A DNA stretch of 51,356 nt from Solirubrobacteraceae bacterium (GTDB lineage: Bacteria; Actinomycetota; Thermoleophilia; Solirubrobacterales; Solirubrobacteraceae). Every line of letters begins with the position of its first letter. Position 1 is the first letter of the stretch. The notes under the pieces were generated by a model. That model was not told the DNA's origin and did no database searches. It saw nothing but the letters and a program-made list of their open reading frames with translations. The position numbers were made by a program, and so were the translations under genes. Positions 41,417 to 50,139 of this stretch are shown in pieces. The stretch covers positions 1 to 51,356 of the forward strand of contig JAUXSD010000179.1 in assembly GCA_030681525.1 (NCBI GenBank), read 5' to 3'.

Positions 41417-43447
41417 GTGCGACTCCTGTGCGCCCTTGTGGCGGTCGTTGCGCTGGCGCTCGTGCTGCCGCACGCAGCGTCGGCGGCCGACCCGCCCGGA
41501 CCGGTCATGCTCGCGCAGGGCTGGAACTACGCCCCCGACGCGGGCGACGATGGCCTGGCCGACAACTGGCAGAGCGGCGAGCGCGGAACGGGCTGGGAGC
41601 CGGTCACCGTTCCCCACGTCACCCAGGCGAGCCCCGACCCGCAGACGTTCTGGGGCTCGGTCGGCTGGTACCGGATCCGCTTCAACGGCCCGGCGACCGA
41701 CGCCGGCCTGCGCTGGGCGCTGCGCTTCGAGCAGGTGCGGCGGGTCGCGCGGGTCTGGCTGAACGGGCGCGAGCTCACCGAGGAGCCCCACCGCGACCCG
41801 TACACGCCGTTCGAGCTGGACGCCGTCGGCCTGCGCGCGGGGGCGCCCAACACGCTCGTCGTGCGCGTCGACTACCGCCGCAGCGAGGCGCTGCGCGAGG
41901 GCTGGTGGAACTGGGGCGGCATCACCCGTCAGGTCTCGCTGGTCGCGCGCGGGCCGGTGGTCATGCACGACGCCGGAATGCTGCCGCGCCGCGTCTGCGT
42001 CGAGTCGCGGTGCGTCTGGAACGTGCTGGTCGACGGCTGGCTGGAGAACCGCAGCGGCGCGGCCGAGCAGCCTGCCGTCACGGCGCGCCTGCAGGCGCCC
42101 GACGGCACGATCTCCGAGGGCACCGCCACCCCCCGCACGCTGCGCCCCGGCGAGCGCGTGCGCCTGCGCTTCGTGGTGCCGATCAAGGGCGATGCGAAGA
42201 TCTGGTCGCCCGAGCACCCGGAGCTCTACGCCGCCACGATCGCCACTCGTGCCGGGCCCCAGGTCGTGCAGGTCGACCAGCGCCGCATCGGGCTGCGCAC
42301 GGTCGACGTCAAGGACGGGATGCTGCGCGTCAACGAACGCGTGATGGACCTGCGCGGCGCGTCGATCCAGGAGGACATCCCGGGCCGGGGGCCGGCGATG
42401 ACCGACGCCGACATCGACAACACCGTCGAGGAGCTCAAGGCGCTCGGGGTCAACGTCACGCGCGCGCACTACCTGCTCGACCCGCGGCTGCTGGACCGCT
42501 TCGACCGCGAGGGCATCCTCGTCTGGAGCCAGGCGCCGGTCTATCACCGCGACGACCTGCTCAGGACGCCGCGCCAGCGTTCGCACGAGCTCGACGTCGT
42601 GCGCAACACGATCCTCGCCGCGCGCAACCACCCGTCGGTCATCACGCACTCGGTCGCCAACGAGCTGACGACGAAGCCCGACGAGCAGCGCTACTCGCAG
42701 GTGTGGATGACGAACGCCGCCCGGCTCGCGCGCGACCTCGACCCGACGCTGCCGGTCTCGCTGGACATCCTGTCCTACCCGAACATCCCGCGCCAGGCGA
42801 CCTACGACGTCTACGACATGCTCGGCATCAACTCCTACTACGGCTGGTACAAGGGCAAGGTCGACCAGTCCGTGGCCGACATCGACGACCTCGCGCCGTA
42901 CCTGCGCGCGATGCGCGACAAGTATCCGGGCAAGGCGCTCGTGATCACGGAGTTCGGCGCCGAGGCGATCGAGCCCGGCCCGGCCGACCTCAAGCTCACC
43001 TACGCGTTCCAGACGCAGTACCTCAAGCGCAACCTCGACATCGTCGACCGGCTGGGCTTCATGGGCGGCGCGATCTACTGGACCGCCCGCGAGTTCGCGG
43101 TCAAGCCGTTCTGGGACGGCGGCGGCGACCCGCCCAAGCACAAGCGCGATTCGATCCACCACAAGGGCCTGATCTCCTACGACGGCAAGATCAAGCCGGC
43201 GTTCAACGCCGCGAAGGAGGCGTTCGAGGCGACGCCGCTGTATCGCGACGACCCGGCCGCCGTCGCCCGCGCCGAGCTGTCCGGCGGCGGCTCGTTCTTC
43301 ATGCGCACGCTGCTGTTCCTCGGCGTCTTCGGCTTCGTCGCCGCGCTCATCGCGCTCGACGCCTGGTGCCTGCGCGACATCTGGCGCGCATGGCGCCCGC
43401 GCGGCGAGGGTCAGGTCGTCGAGCTGCCGACGCGTCGCGTGGCGTAG
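41417..43447 (+). CDS. GH2-family glycoside hydrolase with C-terminal membrane anchor
   Basis: 676 residues from GTG 41417; GTG 41408 and GTG 41363, which overlaps the previous stop, are possible. A short signal peptide (LLCALVAVVALALVLPHAAS) precedes the GH2 jelly-roll (TFWGSVGWYRIRFNG, VARVWLNGRELTEEPHRD), an Ig-like domain and a TIM barrel starting RGASIQEDIPGRGPA. Catalytic residues are E416 in SVANELT and E512 in VITEFGAEA. Near the end a transmembrane helix (LLFLGVFGFVAALIALDAW) is followed by a basic cytoplasmic tail. The active domain should face outward. It is a divergent paralogue of the 33251-35188 protein. Confidence 0.86.
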   Translation: MRLLCALVAVVALALVLPHAASAADPPGPVMLAQGWNYAPDAGDDGLADNWQSGERGTGWEPVTVPHVTQASPDPQTFWGSVGWYRIRFNGPATDAGLRWALRFEQVRRVARVWLNGRELTEEPHRDPYTPFELDAVGLRAGAPNTLVVRVDYRRSEALREGWWNWGGITRQVSLVARGPVVMHDAGMLPRRVCVESRCVWNVLVDGWLENRSGAAEQPAVTARLQAPDGTISEGTATPRTLRPGERVRLRFVVPIKGDAKIWSPEHPELYAATIATRAGPQVVQVDQRRIGLRTVDVKDGMLRVNERVMDLRGASIQEDIPGRGPAMTDADIDNTVEELKALGVNVTRAHYLLDPRLLDRFDREGILVWSQAPVYHRDDLLRTPRQRSHELDVVRNTILAARNHPSVITHSVANELTTKPDEQRYSQVWMTNAARLARDLDPTLPVSLDILSYPNIPRQATYDVYDMLGINSYYGWYKGKVDQSVADIDDLAPYLRAMRDKYPGKALVITEFGAEAIEPGPADLKLTYAFQTQYLKRNLDIVDRLGFMGGAIYWTAREFAVKPFWDGGGDPPKHKRDSIHHKGLISYDGKIKPAFNAAKEAFEATPLYRDDPAAVARAELSGGGSFFMRTLLFLGVFGFVAALIALDAWCLRDIWRAWRPRGEGQVVELPTRRVA

Positions 43448-43499
43448 CGCGACGGCGGTCGGCGCGGGCGACCGCGCGCAATGCACCTGTCAACCCCCG

Positions 43500-43528
43500 T
43501 TGTCACTGCAGATCCCGGGCCGTAGTCT
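43500..43528 (+). promoter_or_regulatory. Promoter of the DUF3494 gene with both -35 and -10
   Basis: TTGTCA (43500-43505), a 17-base spacer and TAGTCT (43523-43528) make the best two-box promoter I found. The predicted start near 43535 leaves a 5' leader of about 177 bases, by far the longest in the window. Confidence 0.6.
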
Positions 43529-43667
43529 CCGCCGCGCACCAGGCAATTCCCGCTTCTGCGAACCAGCCTGCTCAGGGCGACGCCGGCAGCACGCCATCGG
43601 CGACCTCACGGACAGCTTCTCCCAAGCGACCTCCATAAGCCGTATTCGACGAGAGTCGCTCGGAAGG

Positions 43668-43705
43668 CCCCTGCCGGGCAGTCCCGGCTGCGCTCAGGAC
43701 AGGGG
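43668..43705 (+). promoter_or_regulatory. Hairpin covering the ribosome-binding site of the DUF3494 gene
   Basis: CCCCTG (43668-43673) pairs with CAGGGG (43700-43705), and inside it CCGGG (43674-43678) pairs with CCCGG (43683-43687) around a CAGT loop. The right arm contains most of the AGGGGAG Shine-Dalgarno site (43701-43707), 4 bases before the ATG at 43712. Confidence 0.45.
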
Positions 43706-43711
43706 AGCACC

Positions 43712-45354
43712 ATGCATCAGCACTCGTATCACCGACCGCTCGGCCGGAAGCTCGGACTGATCCGGTGGGCGTCCGCCGTCGGCGCCTCGGTCGCGCTCTG
43801 CGCCACCGTCGTCCCGGCCACCCACGCCGCCGCCGTCACGCCGAGCCTCGGCACCGCCGCGGACTTCGCGGCGGTGGCCGGCACGACGATCACGAACACC
43901 GGCCCGACCGTCGTCAACGGCGACCTCGGCGTCTCGCCCGGCTCCGCCGTCGTCGGATTTCCGCCCCGCACGCTCAACGGGACGATCTACACGAACAACG
44001 CGGTCGCCGCGCAGGCCGCCGCCGACCACCACACCGCCTACACCGCCGCTGCCGGGCAGCCTTGTGACGAGACCCGCTCCGATCCCGACCTCGGCGGCGA
44101 CACGGTGTCGCCGGGCGTCATCTGCTTCACGCAGACGGGAGTCGGGCTCACGGGCACGCTGACGCTCGACGCCGGCGGCGATCCGAACGCCGCGTGGATC
44201 TTCAAGACCGGCAGCACGCTGACCACGGCGAGCAACTCGGCCGTCGTCCTCGTCAACGGCGCCTCGCCCTGGCAGCAACGACAACATCACCTGGCAGGTC
44301 GGCAGCAGCGCGACCCTGGGCTCGGCCACGAGCTTCGTCGGCAACATCCTGGCCAGCGCGTCGGTGACGCTCAACACCGGCGCCACGAGCACCGGCGGGC
44401 TGTACGGCCACACCGGCGCGGTAACTCTGGACAGCAACCGGGTCTCGACCTGTGCGGGCGCCGGCGGGTTGGCCGGTCCCGCGCTGACCACGACCCCGTC
44501 GGGCTCCGTGCCGGTCGGCGGCAGCATCTCCGACTCGGCGACGGTGATCGGCGGAGCCGCCCCCACGGCCACCGTCGACTTCACGCTCTACGGCCCGGGC
44601 GACCCGAACTGCACGACGCCGCTCACCACCCTGACCGGGACGCTCGTGGCGGGCACGGCCGGGTCGGGCGACGTGACCGCGTCAGCCCCCGGCGAGTACA
44701 ACTGGGTCGCGGTCTACAGCGGCGACGCGGCGAACGCGCCGGCGACGTCGCCGTGCGGCAGCGAGAAGGTGGTCGTCACGGCGCAGACGCTGACCGGTCG
44801 CGCGTACCGGTCTGTCGGCGAGCGCCCAGGCGCTCGGGCTGCCGCTCGTGAACATCGTCCCGACGCCCGATACCGGGTTCGTCTCCACGGCCGGCTCATC
44901 CACCACGGCGACACCGTGCGTGGCGAGGCTGAACGGGCTCGTCGGGGCGCGCGTGCTCTGCGCCAACGTCACGACCGACGGTCCCGCCGGCCGCTCGACG
45001 GGGAGCGCGTCGGTCGACGACACGACGGTCGCGATCGCCACGATCCCGACGGTCAGGCTGGGCGCGGTGCAGTCGACCTCGACGACGACGTGCGCCGGTT
45101 CCTCCGGGACCACGACGATCGCCTACCTGAAGGTCGGCTCGACCGTGGTGATCGCCCAGCCGACGAGCATCGCGCCGAACACGCAGGTCAACGTCGGGGT
45201 GGTGAAGCTCGTGCTCAACGAGCAGATCCCGTTCAGCACGCCGGGCGACGGGCTGACGGTCAACGCCGTGCACGTGGCCGTCAACGTCCTCGGCGTGGTC
45301 ACGGCGAACGTTGTCGTCGCCTCGTCGGAGAGCGACATCGGCAACTGCCCGTAG
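43712..45354 (+). pseudogene. Ice-binding-like (DUF3494) surface protein broken by two +1 frameshifts
   Basis: A signal peptide (LIRWASAVGASVALCATVVP) leads into a DUF3494 domain: LGTAADFAAVAGTTITNTGP, VVNGDLGVSPG, NNAVAAQAAADHHTAY and AWIFKTGSTLTTASNSAVVL. The frame is lost at CCC 44267-44269; in the next frame the domain resumes as NDNITWQVGSSATLGSATSF and VTLNTGATSTGGLYG. An Ig-like domain follows (YNWVAVYSGDAANAPATSPC). A second shift at CC 44807-44808 leads into a choice-of-anchor-like domain (GLPLVNIVPTPDTGF, VVVASSESDIGNC) ending at TAG 45352. Removing one C at each place gives a continuous 546-residue protein. Sequencing error, recent decay and programmed frameshifting are all possible. 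Confidence 0.75.
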
Positions 45355-45368
45355 GGATCGCCGGTCGT

Positions 45369-45422
45369 ACGCGTCGGCGGGAGGCGGTGGATCTCGATCC
45401 ACCGCCTCCCGCCGCGACGCGT
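45369..45422. terminator. Strong bidirectional terminator
   Basis: GGCGGGAGGCGGTGGATC (45376-45393) pairs perfectly with 45396-45413, and ACGCGTC (45369-45375) pairs with GACGCGT (45416-45422) after a 2-base bulge: 25 pairs in all. It lies exactly between the convergent DUF3494 and metalloprotease genes. No U-tract. Confidence 0.75.
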
Positions 45423-45451
45423 GCGGTCCAGGCGTGCGGTCCAGTGGGCCG

Positions 45452-48400
45452 CTAGTACACCTCGCTCTTGTCGAGGTTGATCTCGTCGAGGGCGGTGATC
45501 GCGTCGCTGTAGCGGCCCTTGTGCGCGTCGACCGCCAGCGCGAGCGTGGCGATCGCGTAGCGCGCCACGTCGCGGACGTTCGCCGCACCGATGCGCGTGG
45601 CCGTCTTCGACCGCACGACGGTGCCCGCGTTGATGCGCCGCGTCGCGAGGTTGAAGTACGTCGCGAGCAGCTGGCTTCCCATGAGCCGCGGCGGGGTGCC
45701 GCGGGCGTCGAGCGCGGCCTGCGCCTCGGCCGCCGACAGCCGGCCGTCCGGGGTCGTCCCGTCGACGCCGTCGTAGCGCTGGTCGGTCGCCTGGATGCGG
45801 GCGAGGATCTCGCTCGTGCGCTGCGCGGGGTGGTTCTTCCAGTACCCCTGGCTGAGCGGGTCGCGCGTCGGCGGCGTCGTCACGATCGCCGTCGCGCCCG
45901 TCGCCGTTACCGGCGCGTACTCGCAGTCGTTGGCGTTCGTGAACGTGAGCCTGGCCGCCTGCTGCACCGTGCTGCCGGCGAACAGCAGGCTCGGCCGCGC
46001 GGTGTACTCGACGACGTGCGGGCCGGAGTCGCCCGGGACCGTGCCGATCGTCCAGCTCAGCGTCGTGGTGCCGTCGGCGTTCGGCATCACCGTGGTGGGC
46101 GCCGGGCCGGCGCCGGCGTCGAGCGCGGCGCTGTAGTACACGTCGGCGGGGAGCACCGCGGTGATCCTCACCGAGCCCGCCGCTCCCGAGCCCGCATTCT
46201 CGTACGTCAGGCGATAGGTGATCGCCTCGCCGCCCTGCACCGACGCCGTCGCGGAGGCGGCCAGCTCGAGCACCGGGGCGCGGACGGTCGTCGACAGGCT
46301 GTCGCGGTTGTTGGCCGGCGTGCGCTCGCGCTCGCCGAGCAGGTCGACGCCGCTCGTCGTCGCCGTGTCGGTCAGCACGTCGCCGTCACCGGCCGTGCAC
46401 GGCACGAGATAGCTCACGCTGCGCCGCGCTCCCGCGCCGGCCTTCAGGAAGCCGATGTCGAACGAGGCGTCCGAGCCGTCGGGCTTGGCGTCGGCCAGCG
46501 TGACGTCGAAGGCCGGGCCCGCGCCCTGGTTGGTGAGCGCGAGGTCGTAGGCGATCGTGTCGCCCGCCGAGGCGGCCGCCGGGCCGGTCTTGTCGACGGC
46601 CAGGTCCGGCGCGAGCAGCTCGGACATGAAGCGGCGCGCGCGCTCGATCGACTGCGGGTCGGGCTCGTCGGCGACCGGGTCGGCGACGCCGTTGGTGAAC
46701 TCCGCGATCGAGTAGAAGGGATAGAAGATGTTGTCCCAGTCGTCGTAGCCGGGCAGGTTGTCCAGCGACGAGTCGCCGTTGGCATCGGCCGAGACGTTCG
46801 CGCTGTTCGGCGCCTGGCAGTTGGAGACGCCCTCGAACATCGCACCGCCCGCCGGGAGGTTGTTGGCGTTCCAGTTCGACGGGCCGAAGCCGAAGACGCC
46901 GCCGTCGAGGCCGCGGCACTCGTCGAGCCCCGGGAAGGCGGCGGGCGTGCCGATGCGCTCCTCCAGGGCGGCCAGGGCGTCGCGCGAGTAGTCGCAGCCG
47001 CCGGGCAGCGCCGGCGAACCGGCGGGCGCAGCCGGCGGCGCCGCCGGCACGCTGCAGGACTGGAAGGAGTAGTTCATGACGCTGAGGTAGTTGGGCTTGT
47101 TGTTGAGCACGTCGCCGCCGCCGTGATCGAGTCCGAGGGCATGGCCGAACTCGTGCATGAACGTGCCGGCCTGCTCGGCGCGCGTGCCGGACGAGTGGTC
47201 GCCACCGTCCTCGTCGGTGCGCCCGTCGCCGTCGTTGTCGCGGCCGTCGACGCGATCCTCGTCGGTGCGCCCGTCGCCGTCGTCGTCGGCGCCGTTGGCG
47301 GCCGTACCGGTCCAGCACGGCCCCTCGATGTTGCCGTCGTTGTCGCGATCGGCGAGGCCGCCGAGCGTGACGATGAAGTCGTTGGCGGGCGCGTTCTCCG
47401 CCCAGCCGCTCGTGCAGTCGTTGACCGCCTTGCGGTTGTTGGTCTGATGGGCGAAGAGGGCGTAGCGGTACGCGTAGCGGCGGCGCGCGTCGAAGCTGGC
47501 GTTCTTGATCGTGTAGACGCTCGTCGCCGGGTTGCCGGTCGCGCCGTCCCAATCGACGACGAGGTTCGCCGACGCCTCCGGGATCTGCGTCCCGCCGCCG
47601 CCGAGATCGCCGTAGTTGCCGACGACGCCGGCCCCTCCGTTGATCGGGACGACCCGGCCGCCGCCGTACAGCGGTCCGGTGTCGATGTGCAGCTGGATGC
47701 CGGTCGTCCCGTCGGGGTTCGACGTGCGCGGGCCACCCGGCGCGTTGGCGAAGCCGGTCACGACGTCGGCGATCGCGCCCTCGATCGGGCAATGGGTGTG
47801 GTCGGTCTCGTCGGAGAGATCGCCGTCACCACCGCGGTCCTCGAGGCAGTCGGCCTCGACGAACAGGTCATGACGGCGCGGGTTCGCGCCCTGGCCGGGC
47901 AGGTCGACGTCGACGTTCGTGTCGCCGTCGTTGTCCAGGCCGCGCGTCTCCCAGCCGTCGAGCAGGGCATCGCCGTCGGAGTCGACGTCGATCACCTCGA
48001 CCTTGAGCGTGAGCTCGGCGCGGTCGTTGGCGGTGCCCGAGGTCACGACGCTGGGGGTGCTCGTGAGGTTGACCGTGCACTCCGCGGACAGGCCGTTCGA
48101 CAGCGCGCAGGGCGCGAGGTTGACGTCGAAGTGCAGGTCGCGGCCGACGCCCTGCGTCACGTCGATCGGGTCGGCGGGGCCGCGGAAGCCGCCGTCCTGG
48201 TCGCGAACCTGGACGTCGACGCCGATCTTCCCGCGCTCGAGGTCAAACGACTTCTCGGCCGACCAGTCCGCCGGGGCGATCTCCTTGTTGTCGTCGTCGA
48301 CGCGGTCCTCGGTGTCCAGCACCTCGGCGCCGTCGAAGTACATCCGCGCGTAGAAGTCCGGGTCGCTGCCGCAGCCGCCGAGCACCTCGTCCTCGTCGGT

Positions 48401-48568
48401 GCAGTCCAGCGCCTTGATGCGCTCGATCGTCGCCTTGAGCTTCACCGGATACGCCGCCTGCGCGGCCTGCGCGCTGGCCATCGCGCCGACGAGGATCGCG
48501 AGGACGACGAGGACCACGCGCAGGGGCGCGCGCAGCAGCGGGACGAGCGGGGACGCGAGGCGCGGCAT
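45452..48568 (-). CDS. Large secreted zinc metalloprotease with calcium-binding repeats and Ig-like/DUF11 domains
   Basis: 1038 residues. A signal peptide (LRVVLVVLAILVGAMASAQA) is followed by a beta-rich N-region with a DVDSDGDALLDGWETRGLDN segment. Two near-identical TSP3-like acidic repeats (RDNDGDGRTDEDGGD type) come just before the metzincin-like zinc site HEFGHALGLDHGG (H472, E473, H476, H482). An SVMNYSF Met-turn-like segment comes after. Two CARDB/DUF11-like Ig domains (DLAVDKTGPAAASAGDTIAY; LELAASATASVQGGEAITYR) and a C-terminal SQGYWKNHPAQ module end the protein. It probably cleaves extracellular proteins in a Ca2+- and Zn2+-dependent way. AGGAG lies 8 bases before the ATG. Confidence 0.85.
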   Translation of the reverse strand: MPRLASPLVPLLRAPLRVVLVVLAILVGAMASAQAAQAAYPVKLKATIERIKALDCTDEDEVLGGCGSDPDFYARMYFDGAEVLDTEDRVDDDNKEIAPADWSAEKSFDLERGKIGVDVQVRDQDGGFRGPADPIDVTQGVGRDLHFDVNLAPCALSNGLSAECTVNLTSTPSVVTSGTANDRAELTLKVEVIDVDSDGDALLDGWETRGLDNDGDTNVDVDLPGQGANPRRHDLFVEADCLEDRGGDGDLSDETDHTHCPIEGAIADVVTGFANAPGGPRTSNPDGTTGIQLHIDTGPLYGGGRVVPINGGAGVVGNYGDLGGGGTQIPEASANLVVDWDGATGNPATSVYTIKNASFDARRRYAYRYALFAHQTNNRKAVNDCTSGWAENAPANDFIVTLGGLADRDNDGNIEGPCWTGTAANGADDDGDGRTDEDRVDGRDNDGDGRTDEDGGDHSSGTRAEQAGTFMHEFGHALGLDHGGGDVLNNKPNYLSVMNYSFQSCSVPAAPPAAPAGSPALPGGCDYSRDALAALEERIGTPAAFPGLDECRGLDGGVFGFGPSNWNANNLPAGGAMFEGVSNCQAPNSANVSADANGDSSLDNLPGYDDWDNIFYPFYSIAEFTNGVADPVADEPDPQSIERARRFMSELLAPDLAVDKTGPAAASAGDTIAYDLALTNQGAGPAFDVTLADAKPDGSDASFDIGFLKAGAGARRSVSYLVPCTAGDGDVLTDTATTSGVDLLGERERTPANNRDSLSTTVRAPVLELAASATASVQGGEAITYRLTYENAGSGAAGSVRITAVLPADVYYSAALDAGAGPAPTTVMPNADGTTTLSWTIGTVPGDSGPHVVEYTARPSLLFAGSTVQQAARLTFTNANDCEYAPVTATGATAIVTTPPTRDPLSQGYWKNHPAQRTSEILARIQATDQRYDGVDGTTPDGRLSAAEAQAALDARGTPPRLMGSQLLATYFNLATRRINAGTVVRSKTATRIGAANVRDVARYAIATLALAVDAHKGRYSDAITALDEINLDKSEVY

Positions 48569-48630
48569 GGGTGCTCTCCTGAGACTCGGACGGACAGGGT
48601 GGCCCGAGTCTCCGCGCTCCGCGCGCCTGC

Positions 48631-48654
48631 GTCCTCCCCCAGCGGGGGGAGGAC
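48631..48654. repeat. Perfect 10-bp hairpin in a divergent intergenic region
   Basis: GTCCTCCCCC (48631-48640) pairs with GGGGGAGGAC (48645-48654) around an AGCG loop, in the 168-base gap between the metalloprotease and the small acidic protein. A C-rich tract follows to 48683. It may be part of either leader or an operator. No clear -10 was found for either gene. Confidence 0.45.
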
Positions 48655-48736
48655 CCTCCCCCCTCCCCCACCCCGCGGCGGGTCCCTGACGCGGACGCCG
48701 TGCATCGCGCGCCGCCCGGCCGGGCAGACCGGGGCC

Positions 48737-48982
48737 ATGAGCTCAGACCCCGATGACCGTACGCCCGCGCAGGCCGCGCGCGCCGCCGACGCATCCGACG
48801 ACATGGAGCAGCGCCTCGAGCAGCTCGACGAGCACATCGACGACGCGTCGAAGAAGGCCGAGGAGGGCCGCCCCGCCGGCAGCCCGAAGGAGGGCGACCC
48901 GCTCGACGACGTGGCGGGCGGCGGAACCGACAACGCGCAGGAGGTCGACGACCCGGAGGGCCCGATCGTCGGCGGGTCCTGA
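48737..48982 (+). CDS. Small acidic hypothetical protein
   Basis: 81 residues, strongly acidic (many Asp/Glu), no hydrophobic segment. The N-half looks helical (DDMEQRLEQLDEHIDDASKK) and the C-half disordered (GDPLDDVAGGGTDNAQEVDD). I recognise no named family; short acidic proteins of this type are frequent in high-GC actinobacteria. ATG 48737 is the first start after the divergent promoter region, with a modest purine-rich GACCGGGG upstream. Function unknown. Confidence 0.6.
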   Translation: MSSDPDDRTPAQAARAADASDDMEQRLEQLDEHIDDASKKAEEGRPAGSPKEGDPLDDVAGGGTDNAQEVDDPEGPIVGGS

Positions 48983-49026
48983 AGCGACGCGGTGGACGGA
49001 CGGCGGGTCGCGCTTCGCGAACACGC

Positions 49027-49180
49027 TACAGTCAGTCAGGTCAGACAGCGACGGCGACCGGAGGGCTGAGACATTCTCAGTTGGAACGTCCCCCTGCCAC
49101 ACAAGCCTGATCTTCTGATGGCCGAGGTCCGCGATAGCGGGCCTCCGCCTCATTAACGGGCCGTTTTCGGCGCCGTCGGC
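49027..49180 (+). ncRNA. Candidate structured small RNA
   Basis: In the 239-base gap after the acidic protein, TACAGT (49027-49032) could be a -10. Three hairpins follow: CTGAGA/TCTCAG (49066-49080), GAGGTCCGC/GCGGGCCTC with a GATA loop (49124-49145), and ACGGGCCG/CGGC-G-CCGT with a TTTT loop (49156-49176). No open frame with a ribosome site is present. The hairpins could equally be 3' structure of the minus-strand lipoprotein gene ending at 49222. Confidence 0.25.
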
Positions 49181-49221
49181 CTTGGGATGGCGGCGCGGCG
49201 CGCATCACCGCGCTCCGGCGA

Positions 49222-50130
49222 TCAGCGGATCGTCAGCGCCTGGAACATGCCGAGCTCGGTGTGCTGCGGCCCGCCCGCGCGGTTGCGAACGAAGCACACC
49301 AGCGCATAGCGGCCCGCGGGCAGGTCGAGCTCGGTGACCTGCCGCTCGCGCCCTTCGATCACGACCGTCTCGCGGGTCCCGTCGACGTCGACCGGCGGCG
49401 GCCCGACGTAGCCCCGCCCGGAGAAGAACCTCAGCGCGTCGGCAACCGTCGCGGCGGCACGCATCGGCGCGAAGTAGGCGTGGTGCGGTTCAGCGCCCGT
49501 GTTGCGAAACTCGACCGCTTGCCGGCCGGGCCGCAGCCCGGACACGCGAAACGCGAAGTCGTACGCGTTGATGCGCGCCGCGGCGCGCGGCAGCTCGCCG
49601 GTCGTCGGCGTCCCCGTGGCGCGCAACTGGGCGACGACGCCGCGCTCGTTGCCGCTGCCGGCGACGTAATAGCGGCCCGGCGCCAGCGTCTGCACCGTAG
49701 TCCCCGTCCTGCCGGGCTCGGTCAGCGCGACGCCCCCGGCGGTGTTCAACCAGTCGGGCAGTGGCCGCCCCGTGCGCTGCGCCTGCGCGACGCTGCGGTT
49801 GCCGGAGATCCGCCACAGCTGTGCCTTGTGCGGGACCGCGCCGTCGTTGCGCAGGCGGATCTCGACGAGTCCGGCGGGCACGGAGCGAGGCGCTTCGTAG
49901 CGGAAGCGTCCGGCGGCGTTCTCGGTCACGGTGATCGTCAGCCGTCGGGCCTGCGGCGCGCGTCCGGCAAGTGGCGCATCGATCGCGGCGCGCGTCGGAG
50001 CGGGCGGGGGCGTGGGCGCCTCGACCGGATCGCCGCCGCAAGCGATACCGGCGACGGCCGCGCCGACGACAGCGAGCGCAGCGCGGGCGCCTGCCCCGAC
50101 ATGTGCGCGCAGGTCTCGTCGCGCAAGCAT
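49222..50130 (-). CDS. Lipoprotein with two cupredoxin-like domains
   Basis: 302 residues. The signal ends in a lipobox-like AGIAC with cysteine at about residue 32. Two similar beta-sandwich halves follow: RRLTITVTENAAGRFRYEAP with VPAGLVEIRLRNDGAVPHKA, and AYDFAFRVSGLRPGRQAVEF with FRNTGAEPHHAYFAP. This resembles cupredoxins, where the N-terminal His of the copper site sits in such PHxA/PHHA segments. The C-terminal end reads YALVCFVRNRAGGPQHTELG, giving Cys, His and a position near the axial ligand, so the second half may bind copper. ATG 50130 is 9 bases from a TAGCGT -10 (50145-50140). Confidence 0.65.
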   Translation of the reverse strand: MLARRDLRAHVGAGARAALAVVGAAVAGIACGGDPVEAPTPPPAPTRAAIDAPLAGRAPQARRLTITVTENAAGRFRYEAPRSVPAGLVEIRLRNDGAVPHKAQLWRISGNRSVAQAQRTGRPLPDWLNTAGGVALTEPGRTGTTVQTLAPGRYYVAGSGNERGVVAQLRATGTPTTGELPRAAARINAYDFAFRVSGLRPGRQAVEFRNTGAEPHHAYFAPMRAAATVADALRFFSGRGYVGPPPVDVDGTRETVVIEGRERQVTELDLPAGRYALVCFVRNRAGGPQHTELGMFQALTIR

Positions 50131-50139
50131 GGTCGGCGC

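Noticed and set aside
44267..44269. Claiming programmed frameshifting at CCC-U as the explanation for the broken DUF3494 gene
   Set aside because: The second shift site does not share this context, and sequencing error or decay is at least as likely; kept only as a possibility.
49064..49082. CTGAGA string suggesting a TPP riboswitch
   Set aside because: Only the short CTGAGA match is present; the second conserved half and the expected helices are missing, and no thiamine gene follows.
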